A stretch of DNA of 64,000 bases, from positions 1,341,460-1,405,459 of the forward strand of contig SMMW01000501.1 of assembly GCA_004794655.1 (NCBI GenBank), given 5' to 3'. Source of the DNA: Marisa cornuarietis (Eukaryota; Mollusca; Gastropoda; Architaenioglossa; Ampullariidae). This document shows, piece by piece, positions 23,501 to 33,009 of this stretch. The notes under the pieces are model-generated. The model ran no database searches. It was given only the letters and a program-made list of their open reading frames with translations, and was not told the DNA's origin. The position numbers were made by a program, and so were the translations under genes. Numbering within the stretch: the first letter of the stretch is position 1; the number at the start of each line of letters is the position of its first letter.

Positions 23501-24022
23501 TTGTGCAATACATGTATATCAAGAAACCGCTGAGTGCTTGAGAAACAGGTTAGAAATCCCCTTCGAACGATTTTGCATTGGATTTCTAACCTTCATGCAA
23601 GAAAAAAAATAATGAAAATGAAATAACTGCTGTTTTTTATTTAAAATAAATTGCCGAACTGTTCTCTGACTTTATTATAATTGAATAACTAGTTATAATT
23701 TTTTACTTCTAAAACTTGTCTAGTTACCATACTCACCAACATGTAGACGTTGGACTGATTTCTTCTCTGGGTCTGACCTCCCTGGATCTTCTGTCTTCGC
23801 GAACCAGCCGCTTAAATATTCTTTAGCTGATCAATAATTGTTGATGATAGGATTAGTCGTATGTAACAGGGGAACGTTCTTCTCATACCCACCAGTCGAC
23901 TAACACCTGTTGTTGACAAGAAGGAGAAACAAGAGGATTAACAGAAACAACGGATGACAGCGGCCACGTCGACGTGGTCTGTAAAGTCCTGTTGATCCTT
24001 TTTTGCGGTAAAATTTCGCCAT
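10672..24022 (-). CDS. Fibrinogen-related gene A (leader-EB-PAN-EB-FReD), complete model
   Basis: Assembled minus-strand model: join(10672..10916, 12250..12411, 12942..13038, 13441..13562, 16926..17177, 17691..17843, 18117..18283, 23907..24022), total 1314 bp or 437 aa. Every junction has GT donor and AG acceptor and all phases agree. Domain order: basic N-terminus with hydrophobic run [13 protein letters not shown] (signal peptide or signal anchor, residues about 24-36), cysteine module EB1, PAN/apple across two exons, second cysteine module EB2, then a full-length FReD of about 208 residues. FReD family members bind acetylated sugars or other ligands, and several act as secreted recognition lectins. 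The role here is inferred from the family only. I know FReD partnered with Ig, collagen or coiled-coil regions; this EB-PAN-EB partner set is unusual to me. The TSS is not resolved. Confidence 0.8.
10923..10970. repeat. (CA)n microsatellite at acceptor of exon 8
   Basis: This CA run ends only a few bases from the exon 8 acceptor, so it replaces the normal polypyrimidine tract (TG-rich on the transcribed strand). Copy B has a longer run at the same place (38574-38644). Confidence 0.9.
11630..11820 (+). mobile_element. tRNA-derived SINE-1 in gene A intron
   Basis: The head is 'ggcgccccctagtgtagtgg' then 'ttaaacactcgc', resembling box A, with 'ggttcaaatc' as box B, and is followed by a shared body 'ctccgggttcacc...cctcc'. 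It is antisense to the host gene. The gene B intron holds the paralogous copy at 39095-39300, so it was present before the duplication. Other copies lie at 14288, 32785 and 52405 (minus). Confidence 0.65.
12056..12110. repeat. (TG)n microsatellite
   Basis: TG run in the exon 7-8 intron. The equivalent run in copy B is at 39577-39618. Confidence 0.95.
12250..12411 (-). CDS. Gene A exon 7: FReD part 3
   Basis: 162-bp phase 1-1 exon, acceptor ...ACATCAG, donor GCAG|GTACGT. It encodes [20 protein letters not shown] and then [20 protein letters not shown], the central FReD strand region. Copy B carries one extra codon (LSKLYSLT) here. Confidence 0.9.
12942..13038 (-). CDS. Gene A exon 6: FReD part 2
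   Basis: 97-bp exon starting in phase 0 and ending in phase 1 (acceptor GGTCAG, donor CTGG|GTAAGA). It encodes [16 protein letters not shown] and then [12 protein letters not shown], the most recognisable fibrinogen C-terminal signature. Confidence 0.93.
13441..13562 (-). CDS. Gene A exon 5: start of FReD
   Basis: 122-bp exon, acceptor ...AAATAG, donor CTG|GTATGT. It encodes [20 protein letters not shown] and then [13 protein letters not shown], matching the FReD N-terminal strand pattern 'C..SGVY.I......V.CDM...GGW'. Phase 1 at its 5' end joins it to EB2. Confidence 0.9.
14288..14480 (+). mobile_element. Diverged SINE-1 copy
   Basis: 'cgcccagttgtgtagtgatc', 'aaacact', box-B-like 'gggttcagatc' and 'tcgggacactcagtatgtga' match the SINE-1 head with several changes. 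The body is poorly conserved. Confidence 0.5.
14992..15614. repeat. 27-bp minisatellite, about 23 copies
   Basis: The unit is 'ttcattgtgtgacatcatct' plus 'gtatgag'. Three main variants occur: GACATCAT, GACAACAT and GTTACAACAT with 'gatc' in place of 'gttc'. They recur in a fixed order, a higher-order repeat of about five units. Since 27 is a multiple of three, one frame stays open for 228 codons (SSLCDNICM repeats), but there is no evidence that it is translated. It sits inside an intron on the opposite strand to gene A. Confidence 0.95.
15897..16165. repeat. 40-bp minisatellite, about 6-7 copies
   Basis: The unit is 'ctctgaggggcactagtaca' plus 'ttattgtcgatatattccct'. Copies vary at acattatc, acattgtt and gaggg versus taggg. 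No coding frame is supported. Confidence 0.9.
16926..17177 (-). CDS. Gene A exon 4: second PAN half plus cysteine module EB2
   Basis: 252-bp phase 1-1 exon, donor GCAG|GTAAGT. It encodes [14 protein letters not shown] and GWTHYQRSC, the second half of the PAN/apple fold, then SCNNNLDC and [14 protein letters not shown]. The cysteine spacing C-x5-C-x6-C-x4-C-x-C-x12-C is the same as in EB1. The acceptor could instead be six bases upstream (17183), which keeps the frame and adds two residues. Confidence 0.85.
17513..17580. repeat. (CA)n microsatellite
   Basis: CA run with a few CG interruptions, in the intron that splits the PAN domain. Confidence 0.9.
17691..17843 (-). CDS. Gene A exon 3: first PAN/apple half
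   Basis: 153-bp phase 1-1 exon, acceptor ATATTAG, donor AGAG|GTTTGT. It encodes [26 protein letters not shown] and CLTFDFRG. Cys pattern and length match copies B and C. PAN/apple domains mediate protein or carbohydrate contacts; no specific partner can be read from the sequence. Confidence 0.87.
18117..18283 (-). CDS. Gene A exon 2: cysteine module EB1
   Basis: 167-bp exon, acceptor CCAACAG, donor GACA|GTGAGT, start phase 2 and end phase 1. It encodes [23 protein letters not shown] and [14 protein letters not shown] with C-x5-C-x6-C-x4-C-x-C-x12-C spacing. The start phase fits exon 1 exactly (AG+C gives Ser). EB module is my best family guess; an EGF-like relative is possible. Confidence 0.83.
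18395..19372 (+). mobile_element. LINE-A copy upstream of gene A, with minisatellite
   Basis: The plus frame gives [20 protein letters not shown] and later [20 protein letters not shown], the RT segment after the catalytic YADD block. At that very point (the DKxVTAV codons) the 39-bp minisatellite begins (about 18622-19345). This copy shows where in the RT the repeat arose. Unit-length variants occur, including a short 'gttacagtcggtctattatg' form and units with one extra 'gtct'. Confidence 0.85.
19373..20500. other. Unassigned stretch inside the gene A first intron
   Basis: No recognisable domain. The sequence is A/T-rich and lacks a counterpart in the gene B unit. A minus frame around 20050 has a hydrophobic run that I considered and rejected as the leader exon. 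Confidence 0.4.
20500..20870 (+). mobile_element. RTE-like LINE C-terminal remnant
   Basis: A plus-strand frame reads [20 protein letters not shown] then TVLQVPW, the 'RRLKWFGHV.R.D.LSKT.LQG' tail typical of RTE-type RTs, followed by decayed code. The copy B unit keeps a shorter version at 45985-46180 with the same downstream 'aaataaataa..agctctaacgtagcagtct', so it pre-dates the duplication. Confidence 0.6.
20871..21735. repeat. Segment shared with B (and partly C) upstream regions
   Basis: No gene seen. 20880-21390 aligns with 3256-3690 and 46190-46420. 21620-21720 aligns with 49140-49275 ('tatcactttgctttacgccatc.atttctataca'). In B about 2.7 kb of other DNA lies between these two blocks. 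Confidence 0.55.
21736..23455 (-). mobile_element. Degenerate CR1/L2-like LINE RT, inserted in A
   Basis: In minus-strand frames from right to left it reads [11 protein letters not shown] and [20 protein letters not shown] (RT start), [29 protein letters not shown] (catalytic Asp), [12 protein letters not shown] (YADD box), [32 protein letters not shown], and the C-terminal [15 protein letters not shown]. Several frame changes and stops make it a pseudogene. It interrupts sequence that is contiguous in copy B (49300-49440 region), so it is a copy A-specific insertion or was deleted from B. Confidence 0.85.
23907..24022 (-). CDS. Gene A exon 1: leader with hydrophobic segment
   Basis: 116 bp from ATG (context AAAGATGG, a good Kozak match) to donor ACAG|GTGTTA. 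It encodes [15 protein letters not shown], a basic stretch, then [15 protein letters not shown]. It ends in phase 2, exactly what exon 2 needs. The 22-residue basic n-region is long for a signal peptide, so a type II signal anchor is possible. An in-frame upstream ATG at 24083-24085 could add 21 residues. It is conserved in copy B at 50267-50389, but there with a frameshift. Confidence 0.7.
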
Positions 24023-24599
24023 CTTTGTTATCATGACATGATGGTATCTGAAATCATTGAAAGACCCTGTAATGCGAGATGTCAAACTGTCTTCACTCCG
24101 TCTCCCGTGTCGCCACGTGTTCTCACCCGTGTTTTGATTGGTGGTTTTATTGTCATTGTATCGTGAGGCTGATTGGGACGATGGCTTATACTCTCAGGTT
24201 TTTTAGTGTTCAGGCGGTCGAAAGAAATCATTCAGGCGACAAAATGTCTGATTACAACTGATGAACGATAAGAGAGACGAGACTAATTCTCAAACAACAA
24301 AGAGAGTATAGTAGCGTGTATTTTACACGGGAACTGTTCACGACACAATAGTAGCGAACAGGGAGGTGCGGGATGCCATTAGGGAAGCTTAGTATAGGTA
24401 CAAAGATACATTTGAGCTACATTTCAGTAATGGTGACCTCAGGGTAGCATGGCACGGTACTAAGAGTATTTCTTCTATTAATTGCAAAGAAAATGTTCCT
24501 AAACAAGCGTGGCAATTGCAGGCGTTGGTGAGTGTGATCTTCTCAACCTGCTGAATTCTTGTTATGCCTGCTTTGAGAAACATGTCTTCTCTCTCATAA

Positions 24600-25330
24600 C
24601 GTTTACACACTAAAACAGTCTCTGGTCCCTCAGCATGGGATGGTGATTGCCTAGTCCTCTGTCAAAGATCTCTTGAGGCGAGTAAATGTTAACTAGACTC
24701 AGGGTCTAGATGGAATCTGTGGACACCCCCTCCATCATTGCGCCGAACAACTTAGAGGAGTTTTACAACATCTATTCCAGCTCTCTTTAGATTCTGGTCA
24801 AATTCCTGGTTGGAAACTTTCACACATTGTGCCTTTCCCAAAAATCACTAGGCCCAGTTCACTTCAGACCAGTGGGTCTTACCTCACTCATCAAGAAATC
24901 CCTTGAGAAAATCGTAAGAAGAGAGGTTATGACTGCTGTTGATCAATATCTTTTGGCTCGATGCAGTTTGCCTACAGACCTGGAAGAGGTGACGATGATG
25001 CTAAGCTGTTTATACTAAATACGCTGTACAAACATCTGGAGAAACCTCAAGCTCATGTCAGGCTTCTCTTTGCTGATTTTGTGTTGACATGTTAGTTTTC
25101 ACTCTTGTCATACTCTCTGTTCCTGGTCATGTGTTGACATGTGAGTTTTAACTCTTGCGGTCTTGCTGTAGGTACGCGATGCCTGTTTGCAAAACCAATC
25201 GCCTCCGCAATTCATTCATTCCACGTGACATTCACCTGATTAACTCTACTGGCCGTAGAGTTCCTCAGTGTGGAAGTACAGTCTATGGTCGACTGAACGT
25301 GGGTTGTGTAGAAGAGTTTTCTAGAGTAAA
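24600..25330 (+). mobile_element. LINE-C copy, internally deleted
   Basis: Plus-strand frames show SSVKDLLRRVNV, LQHLFQLSLDSGQIPGW-like code, then a region matching VNNSIV-type RT start 'aaatcccttgagaaaatcgtaagaag', 'LYKHLEKPQAHVRLLFADF', and an abrupt jump at about 25082 to the C-terminal 'tgtaggtacgcgatgcctgt' region (RYAMPVCKTNRLRNSF, PRDIHLINSTG). The YADD block and thumb are missing. Parts of two 50-bp repeat units lie at the junction. It is broken by several stops. Confidence 0.75.
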
Positions 25331-25479
25331 AATTTAGGAGATAGGTTTTCTTTGCATATTGCTGAGATTTATTGGGACCATGGCAAATGATTACCAATAG
25401 TACACCTAGAAGCGTATGGGTTTGTACTATGTTTACAGGTTGAGTAGTTGTATTGAATGATATTGGGCGGTTAAGATTT

Positions 25480-25790
25480 GCCTTCTCTGTCCTGTAGTCA
25501 ATAGCATTACTTCCGTTTTTTGATGGTTGGGCACCATATGTTTTATATCAGTCCAGGACTGATGTTCATCATCATTCTATCTGGAAAGGACCCAAGTGGC
25601 TCAGTTTGTTTACGACATATATGTATTGGAGTGTCATCAGCAAACATTTGCAAGATTGGGGTAAGATCGTCAATAAAAGTAGAGAACAGAACAGGGCATA
25701 AAACTGAGCCTTGTGGGACACCAACTTTTACCTCAAGCGGATCCCACAGTTCGTTTCTAACCACAACTCTTTGTTTTCTGTTTCAAAGAA
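25480..25790 (-). mobile_element. LINE RT palm fragment of another family
   Basis: The minus frame reads VKVGVPQGSVLCPVLFSTFI, DDL, and LQMFADDTPIHI. The VPQGSVLGPLLF and ADDT boxes are standard for CR1/jockey-like RTs. Only about 100 codons are recognisable and both ends are lost. Confidence 0.75.
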
Positions 25791-27144
25791 AGGAAAGAAA
25801 GATTTAACATTTTGTTGTCTGTAAATGTTCGTTGCGTGCTCTGTTGCGCAGTGGATAACTAACTGACTCTCACGCAGCACCTCCGTTACAACACACATAC
25901 ACGCATTCGCATAATCAATAAAACTAGATGAGTGAGTATAAAATAATAAAAATATAATTAACACATTCAAAGTTCCGATAACAAAGAGACAGTCCAATGC
26001 TCACAGATATACACAGAGTCCAAGAAGCACACACTGTTCTGTGGTGAATCACACTTCACCAAATTTAACTTAAATTACCAGTACAAAGAACAGCATATCT
26101 CTCACACATACAAATTTACGTCTCAGTGAGGACCTCCTATCGCCAGCGCGTGGTTCGGAAAATTTAGGATTTTTTCCCACACAGAGGCCAAGATGTTTCT
26201 GACTCCGCGTGGTGTGTCTCCAGTCCTCCTTTGATGTTGACGGATTCAGGGGAACTGGCCGACACTAGACTTTTTCTGCGCCCGCTTCAAGTTGGCGGAC
26301 CGCGCATCACTGGTCAAGATTTATGGCCACCCGCCTTGACAATCCTTTCAGGCGGTGGCGGTGGTAACTTGACCAGTGGACCGTTGGTGATTCACAAGCA
26401 AACTTACTCATGTGGAAAATACGTTTTCTACATTGCCAATGTTGTCACTCCCCTCTGGCGCTGAAATGATTTGAAATAACTCTGCTCGCGGCTGTCGCAA
26501 AATGACATTTCAGTGCATCAGAAGGAATAGCGATCGTAGGTCTAGGGTTTTGAAATTTGTTTGTGAGGTGATTAATGGTTCTCTAGATTTTTTTGGTAAT
26601 ATTTTTGCATTCGACAGGTTTGCTAAGGTAGGCTTTTTCGTCTTGTATCGTTTCATTGCCATGACAAAGTTTTTATGTTTTTTATATTAGACCTGACCAT
26701 TTTTCTTTGACATTGATTGCTATGTGAAATTCTTGATCAAGATATGCGACCTTACTATAATGTTTGACATGTTTGGTGTCTAAAGGTGCATGTTAGTTGT
26801 AAATTGTCAAAAACTGATTGTGCCAGTAAGCGATCCATATATTTAAACATTAGGCAATGTTATATACTCAGTCATCCATACAGTCAAACATAACTTAATG
26901 CTATAGACTAAGTATTCCAAACATTTAAACATACAGCACTGCTGTATATTCAATCATCCAAACAGTCAAACATATGGCAATGCTATATATTCAGACATTC
27001 AGGCTCACAAGCATAATTTCGTATTGTGGTCATTCAGACGATGAGTATGGGGTAGTGTCTATTTATAGTCAGTCGGGTAGCAATGTCTGCTTGCTGCTAT
27101 TCAGACAGGCTTTTTTTAAATGACCGCAGTTTCTCTATTTATTA
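25791..27144. other. Unassigned stretch without recognised gene
   Basis: Short frames only. 26830-27000 has weak repeats of 'catacagtcaaacata' type. I see no exon with plausible splice borders or known domain. Confidence 0.4.
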
Positions 27145-28087
27145 TTAAATGTCACATATCGACCCGTGACAGTGTAGAAACTGGAGTTATTCCCCTTATA
27201 GATTATATGACGCAGGGCTAGTCCCCCTTTTTGTGAAAGCATGATAGTATGTCTTACGAAAGAACGAGTGAGCGAAATAGTCAAGGTAAGACGGGTGAAC
27301 GAATTCTAGTTATTCCCCGGTCAGTCGTCAAAGGAGACAGACGTGGTGTCAAGTTGTGTGAAAATCAGGGGAATCAGTCTAATGCCGGGTCAAGGAATTA
27401 GTTGGGCATAGAAGATGGCAAATTACGATGTCATCGGCCCGGAGTGAAGGAGAGTAGTACGTGGTTTCAACGTCCTGTGTGCGGTACGACCAGGAGTATA
27501 TTGTTTCAACGACCTGTGTGCGTATATCAGTGAGTCCTAGTGGATTATTACCTGACGGGACAGTAGCTGTGTTTTTGGCGACTTTTACTTTAAATAAGAA
27601 TATCAGAGGGGACTTTTATTGCCCAATCGGAATACCTGTGGAATAATTGTTTGATGTGAACATTTGCCGAGGATTTGACTTTTGGAAGAAAAGTGGTTTG
27701 TGGTAGACGGTTGGTTGAAAGTTGGAGAGAAAGCTGTATACGTCTGTAATATGCATTCTTTTAATAATTTGATGCATGCTTCATGTTACCTTTAGGGGTT
27801 AGAGTACCCTAGGTTATCGGAAGGGCCACGTAGCCGGCCACATGTTACTCTATATTTAATGTGAATTTATTTAAAAATCCTTTGAGAGTGGGAACAGCTT
27901 TTAGAATTGATAAATTGTGCAGATACCCTCTAAATATTACCTTGACCACCCCCCCCCCGGAATTATACTGATAGTAACCCACGTGCAGATCTTTGTGTAT
28001 TGTTGTGTGAAAGAACACGTGAGGACCACGTGCTGGTCAGTCTTGTGTATGTGTCATGTCTGCGCGTTGCGTATCCTTGACATTAAA
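27145..28087 (+). mobile_element. Solo LTR (27150-28082) flanked by TTAAA duplication
   Basis: The 933-bp unit starts TGTCACATATCGACCCGTGA and ends GTATCCTTGACA (TG...CA). It is flanked by the perfect 5-bp direct repeat TTAAA at 27145-27149 and 28083-28087, the typical footprint of LTR-retrotransposon integrase. The sequence is related at both ends and in the middle to the LTR at 60263-61330. Internal 'acgaccaggagtata'-like repeats occur in both. No internal region remains, so the copy arose by LTR-LTR recombination. Confidence 0.8.
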
Positions 28088-28312
28088 CAAAAAAATGGTT
28101 TGCATAATAAGGAACTAATTTTAGTGTTAATGTATGGAAAACGCTAACATACTGTGCATGTCCTTGTTAACATGTTTTATAGTTTGGTGCCTGGTCGTCG
28201 ATATCATCGTTAGTAAGCGTACAGCAGACGACAGAGTTTGTTGGGACAGCATCAAGTTACAGTGGTCTGAGTTTCATTTTGCTGAACCTGTATAATGAGC
28301 TGATGAGAGCGC

Positions 28313-28317
<5 letters not shown>

Positions 28318-28361
<44 letters not shown>
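28318..28361. repeat. (GT)n microsatellite
   Basis: GT run that borders the 3' tail of LINE-D. Confidence 0.95.
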
Positions 28362-28362
<1 letters not shown>

Positions 28363-30850
28363 ATTGACAATGACAATGACAATGACCAACTTTATTTATC
28401 CCAGTGGGCAATTTGAATGTGGGCATGTGCTCTAGTTCAACAGTGACTGGCAAAAACAAAAACAAAACATGTATCTCTATATAGATTAAAAAAAAAAAAA
28501 AACTTACAGGGAAATCAAGTATACACATACAACATCACACACGCGCACACACACCACTGACAGCTCATCTAACATTAAGCAGCTGGACTGCAGATGGCAC
28601 AAATGATTTTAGGTGTCTGTTACTCTTACATATAGGCATGGCATAACGTTTACCTGAGCTTAATAATAAAAATTCTTTTGTTAATACATGATCAGGTAAT
28701 GATAAAATGCATGAGGCTTTCCGTACTATTTGCTGGTTACAAAAAGAGGCTAAATCCCTCTGTCTGATACCAATTATCTTAGAACAGATGTTAACAACAC
28801 TGTTCAGACTATTCCTATCATGGACAGAGAGATTGCGAAACCAGCAGACAAATGAGAAAGATAGAAGACTCTCAATGAATGACTGGTAAAAACGGCCTAA
28901 TATTACTTGACTAACTGAAAAACTCTTTAATTTATGCAAAAGATACATTCTTTGTTGGCCACGTTTAACAATGTGTTCGGTGTTTAAGTTCCATTTGAGC
29001 TGGCTATCAAAAATAGTTCCCAGATACCTGAAGGAGTTAACAACTTCAACAGGTTTACTATGAATCACACTGGGAATAACAAAATCCTCTTTGATCTTCC
29101 TAAAGTCTATAACTATTTCTTTAGTCTTATCTACATTCAACTCTAAAAAGTTATCATCACACCACTGTACAAAATTCGTTAAGGCATTGCCATGATCTGT
29201 TGTGTGTTCCTGTAAAAGAGTCAACAATGCAGTGTCATCAGAGAACTTGATGAGGTAGCTATTCCCCTCCATGCTTCTGCAGCTGTCAGTGTACATGATA
29301 AATAACAAGGGTGACAGACAACAACCCTGTGGGGAGCCAGTGCTTGTAAAAACTGTGTCAGAATAATTACTATTAACATAAACCCTCTGCTGTCTACAAG
29401 TCAAAAAATCCACTATCCATAAACCCAGTTGATGTGGCAGGTCAAAATCAAAAATCAGTCTCGAAGCCAGAAGGTGTGGTTGCACTGTATTGAATGCAGA
29501 ACTAAAATCTGCGAAGAGTAATCTGGCATGTGACTTGGGCTTTTCTAAATGTTTATACAGTGTGTTCAGAATGAATAACTTGGCATCGTCAACACCCCTC
29601 GTCTTCCTGTATGCAAATTGCAGTGGGTCCAGTTTACTCTCTACAGATGTTAAGATGAGACTTTTGACAATTTTCTCAAAGGTTTTCATTACAAGGGAGG
29701 TTAAAGCTATTGGCCGAAAATCATTGGGTTGGCTGGGGTTAGGTTTTTTAGGGAGAGGGACGATGTTAAACAGTTTCCAGAGTGCTGGAATGTGCCCTGA
29801 GTCGAGAGAGAGTTGAAAAAGATGTTGAAACACTCCTCCCAACTGAACAGCACAGAAGTGCAGGACACGCCCACAAATCCCATCAGCCCCTGCGACTTGT
29901 TGACCTTGACCCGCTTTAGCATTTCCGTCACACCGACTTGAGAAATTACAATGTTGTTATCTAACACCAGCGACTGTTTAAGTTCCCTAACTCTTTCAGA
30001 AAAATCATGGTTGTCGAAGCGTGCATAGAAGTTATTTAAAACATTTGGCAAGTCCTGGTCGCTCACGCCGTTGAGTTTGACTGATTTTCTAGTGCAGACC
30101 ATCTTGTGATTAACAGAAGCCATGGACTTGATCCCCTGCCAGGCATAACGAAGGTCGCCGGCACAATAACGAAGTTCTATCTTGTCTTTATAATCTCTTT
30201 TCGCTCTTTTGATCGCGGCCCTTACATCTCTGTTCGCAGATCTTTTTGCCAGGGTATCGCCGGTAAAATAGATACGCTTTTTCTTGTTAAGTACATTTTT
30301 CAAGCTTCTGGTTACCCACGGTTTGTTGTCGGGAAATAAAACAATGGTTTTGCTGGGTATTACAGACTCGACACAAAAAGAAATGTATGAGGAAACAGCA
30401 TCTGTCAGTTCATCAGGGGAATTACAAGAGTCATAAAAAGCATCCCACACCGTACAATCAAAACAGCCTCGCAAACACTCAACACTCTCATCCGTCCAGC
30501 GCTTCACCGACTTAGCCACAGGTTTCACACGTTCAAACACAGGCCTGTACACGGGGGCCAGAAACACACTGTGGTGGTAGGAAGCCCCAAAAGATGGCAT
30601 AGGCTTGGCTTTGTAGGCTGCGGGGACAGTGCCATAGCATAAATCCAGTTTGGTGTGTTTCTGGGTTGTTGGGCAGGTCACATACTGGTCATACGTTTTT
30701 AAAATCTTTGACAGATCACAATTGTTAAAATCGCCCAGAATAAATTTTGGCGCGTCTGTGTGTGAAGATAATAAATAATCTATTATTATATGAAATCTGT
30801 TATAATATGTTAGATATGATAACACAACCCACGATGTGAATGTGTTCAAA
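28362..30850 (-). mobile_element. LINE-D: endonuclease C-terminus plus RT, 5'-truncated
   Basis: The longest LINE in the window. The frame at 29707-30849 carries the C-terminal endonuclease region (FILGDFNNCDLS, then SYHHSVFLAPVYR) and the linker. The frame at 28565-29842 (425 codons) carries RT: KPNPSQPNDFRPIALTS, LLFADFSSAFNTVQPHLL (catalytic Asp), STGSPQGCCLSPLLFI, KFSDDTALL in place of the usual YADD, and the C-terminal LSSGKRYAMPICKSNRHLKS. The two frames overlap, so one frameshift near 29.8 kb breaks the polyprotein. The 3' end is AATAAAGTTGGTCATTGTC with short GTCATT repeats. The N-terminal endonuclease is missing. Fairly young by its open frames but not autonomous. A CR1/Rex1-like clade is my guess. 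Confidence 0.88.
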
Positions 30851-32780
30851 ACAACATGTTAAAAAGTCACTAAATAAGGATTTAAATGTGTTACAGAATA
30901 AATGGAGTTTAATGTACCTTCCTTGGATCCTTGGTATGAATTAATGCTGAATTAAATTCATTAAAAAAAAGATTAAATCGCTACAAACCGCTTTCTGTTA
31001 CCACCCAGAAAGACAATGAGGTAGAGAGCGAGAGTTTGCTGAAAAACCATCTTCTTGACTTTAAAATAAATACATAGACTACGATACAACGCTCTGTTTG
31101 ACCAAAGATATTTTACATTATGATTCATATATTAATATATATATATATATATCAAAGCACACTTTCTAAGAAGATTTCTTCAGTATCCAAGGATTCTATT
31201 ATGCTCGCGGGTACAAAACAAAGAGACGGGAAGCTGCTTGTCAAAAGTTCAGCTTGTCTACAGGTGGACGCGGGGTGAGTCAGTGCTGACCCTCTCGGCC
31301 CCTAGTGATGGCCGTCCTTTCCTTCAGTGTCTCTGAGCCCACCAAGCGGGTCGCTGGACGTGGAGCAGCTCGGGGCACTTGAGCTGCGTTTACTGCTAAC
31401 CGGTGGGGAGTTCACTAAGTGTATCGTCTCACGGGTACTGACCACTTTCGGTTACATAACTGCCATTAGTACAAACCAGTGGCAGCTCAGCAAGCGTGTG
31501 GCGTATCGCGCAGTGGGACGGCCCATGGCCCACCTGCAAGTGGTCTACCTGTTGTAGGGCCCACTATTAGCCAACTAGCTTTGCAGGCTGGGAGGTTTGG
31601 GAAGTCAACATTGAAAGAGTTCGATCACATGTTTGTGAATTTTGATGTATACCTGAAAGGCACTAGTCTTCTGTTAAATGAGAGAGTGACTATTTTGTTT
31701 AGAATATATATATATATATTCCAATGTGCTTAGAATTTATAGATATTATTGTTTATATTGTGCTTTGAGTTTTTATGTTACCACTGGGGTTTGAATTTAT
31801 ATGTTGTATCTTCAACGATCATGGGGATCTTTTGACCCAACTAACAAAATTCCCTATTACAGATACGGAGAATGCCATTGACAGATCTTTGCGATTTGTA
31901 AAGAGAAAGAACGTGTGTGGACACAGTGTTTGCATTTGTGCATCGTTGTGTTCGTAACAGTATCGCTCCGGGGCTGAAGACTTTTTCCTTACCAACACTG
32001 GTAAGAAGTCCATCTGCATGTGTAAGAAAGTTAGTGAAGCTACTAGCAGGCATCCCATCATCAGTGACAGGTGTGGACTGACGGTATAATCAGTGAGAGT
32101 AAGGTGACTAGGTGCCGTCACCACCCGCTTATTAGAATGAATACAATATACAGGAGATGCTGGGAGAGTGCGAATGTACCTATAACAGGGCTGTGTGCTG
32201 CAACAACAACTTCAGCCGCTGGCAGTCGGTGTCACTAGCGACCCGCGAGTTGTTTACACAGCGAGTGAGTGAGAGAGAGTGAGAGAGAGTAACAAAATAG
32301 AGAGAGTGACAAGCGGTGGGGCTAAAGAGAGTGAGGACATAGAAAAAGGACAAACGAGAACAGAATAGATGAGAAGGAGAAATAAAAGCAGGAGGGACGA
32401 AGAAATTAGACTTTAGCTGTGATTAATGACTCGCTCACCAGGTCACGTCCATCTTTTTACCCTTCCTCTCTTTGTGTGTCTGTCTGTCTGTTTGCATGGT
32501 TTTGGAGACTGTTTCACAAGTCACGCAGGTATTTGTCACTTTGAAACACAGTTGAAGTTTAATTTAGAGACTTGACCTGTTACACCACTCACGTAACGCA
32601 GGTACGAGTGACATCTAGGATCAGCAGACACATTCACTGGCTGGCTACCTGGTTGTTTGACAGATACCTAATGAGAATGTATACCTGTACCTCAACTGAG
32701 GTGTTCGAAAAATAAATGCTGTTGTAGTTTACGTTGGCTGGCGGTGATCTCACTCTCAAGCTGAGCGTATGACAGACTAT
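30851..32780. other. Unassigned stretch without recognised gene
   Basis: Contains two short (TA)n runs (31133-31151 and 31708-31719) and a GAGA-rich patch at about 32265-32330. No coding exon, SINE head or LTR end is recognised. Confidence 0.4.
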
Positions 32781-32784
32781 AGAC

Positions 32785-32960
32785 GGGGCGCCCGGTAGTG
32801 TGGTGGTTAAACACTTGTTTGTCGCCGCTGTGGATCTGTGTTCAGATCCCGTCTCCGCATCTCTCTGTATGTGACGCCTGTCAGCAAGGTTGGTCGTCAG
32901 AGGCTTTCTACTTTCTGCAGCTACTTCCTAATAGTTATTGTCCTCTCAACCATTATTGTG
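32785..32960 (+). mobile_element. SINE-1 copy
   Basis: 'ggggcgcccggtagtgtggt', 'ggttaaacactt' (box A-like), 'gtgttcagatccc' (box B-like) and 'ctgtatgtgacgcctgt' match the SINE-1 head at 52405 (minus). The tail is diverged. Confidence 0.6.
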
Positions 32961-33009
32961 TGTTTTACCTCCCCTTTATCATTGTGTGCTCAGTCGCTTT
33001 GTTGCGCGT

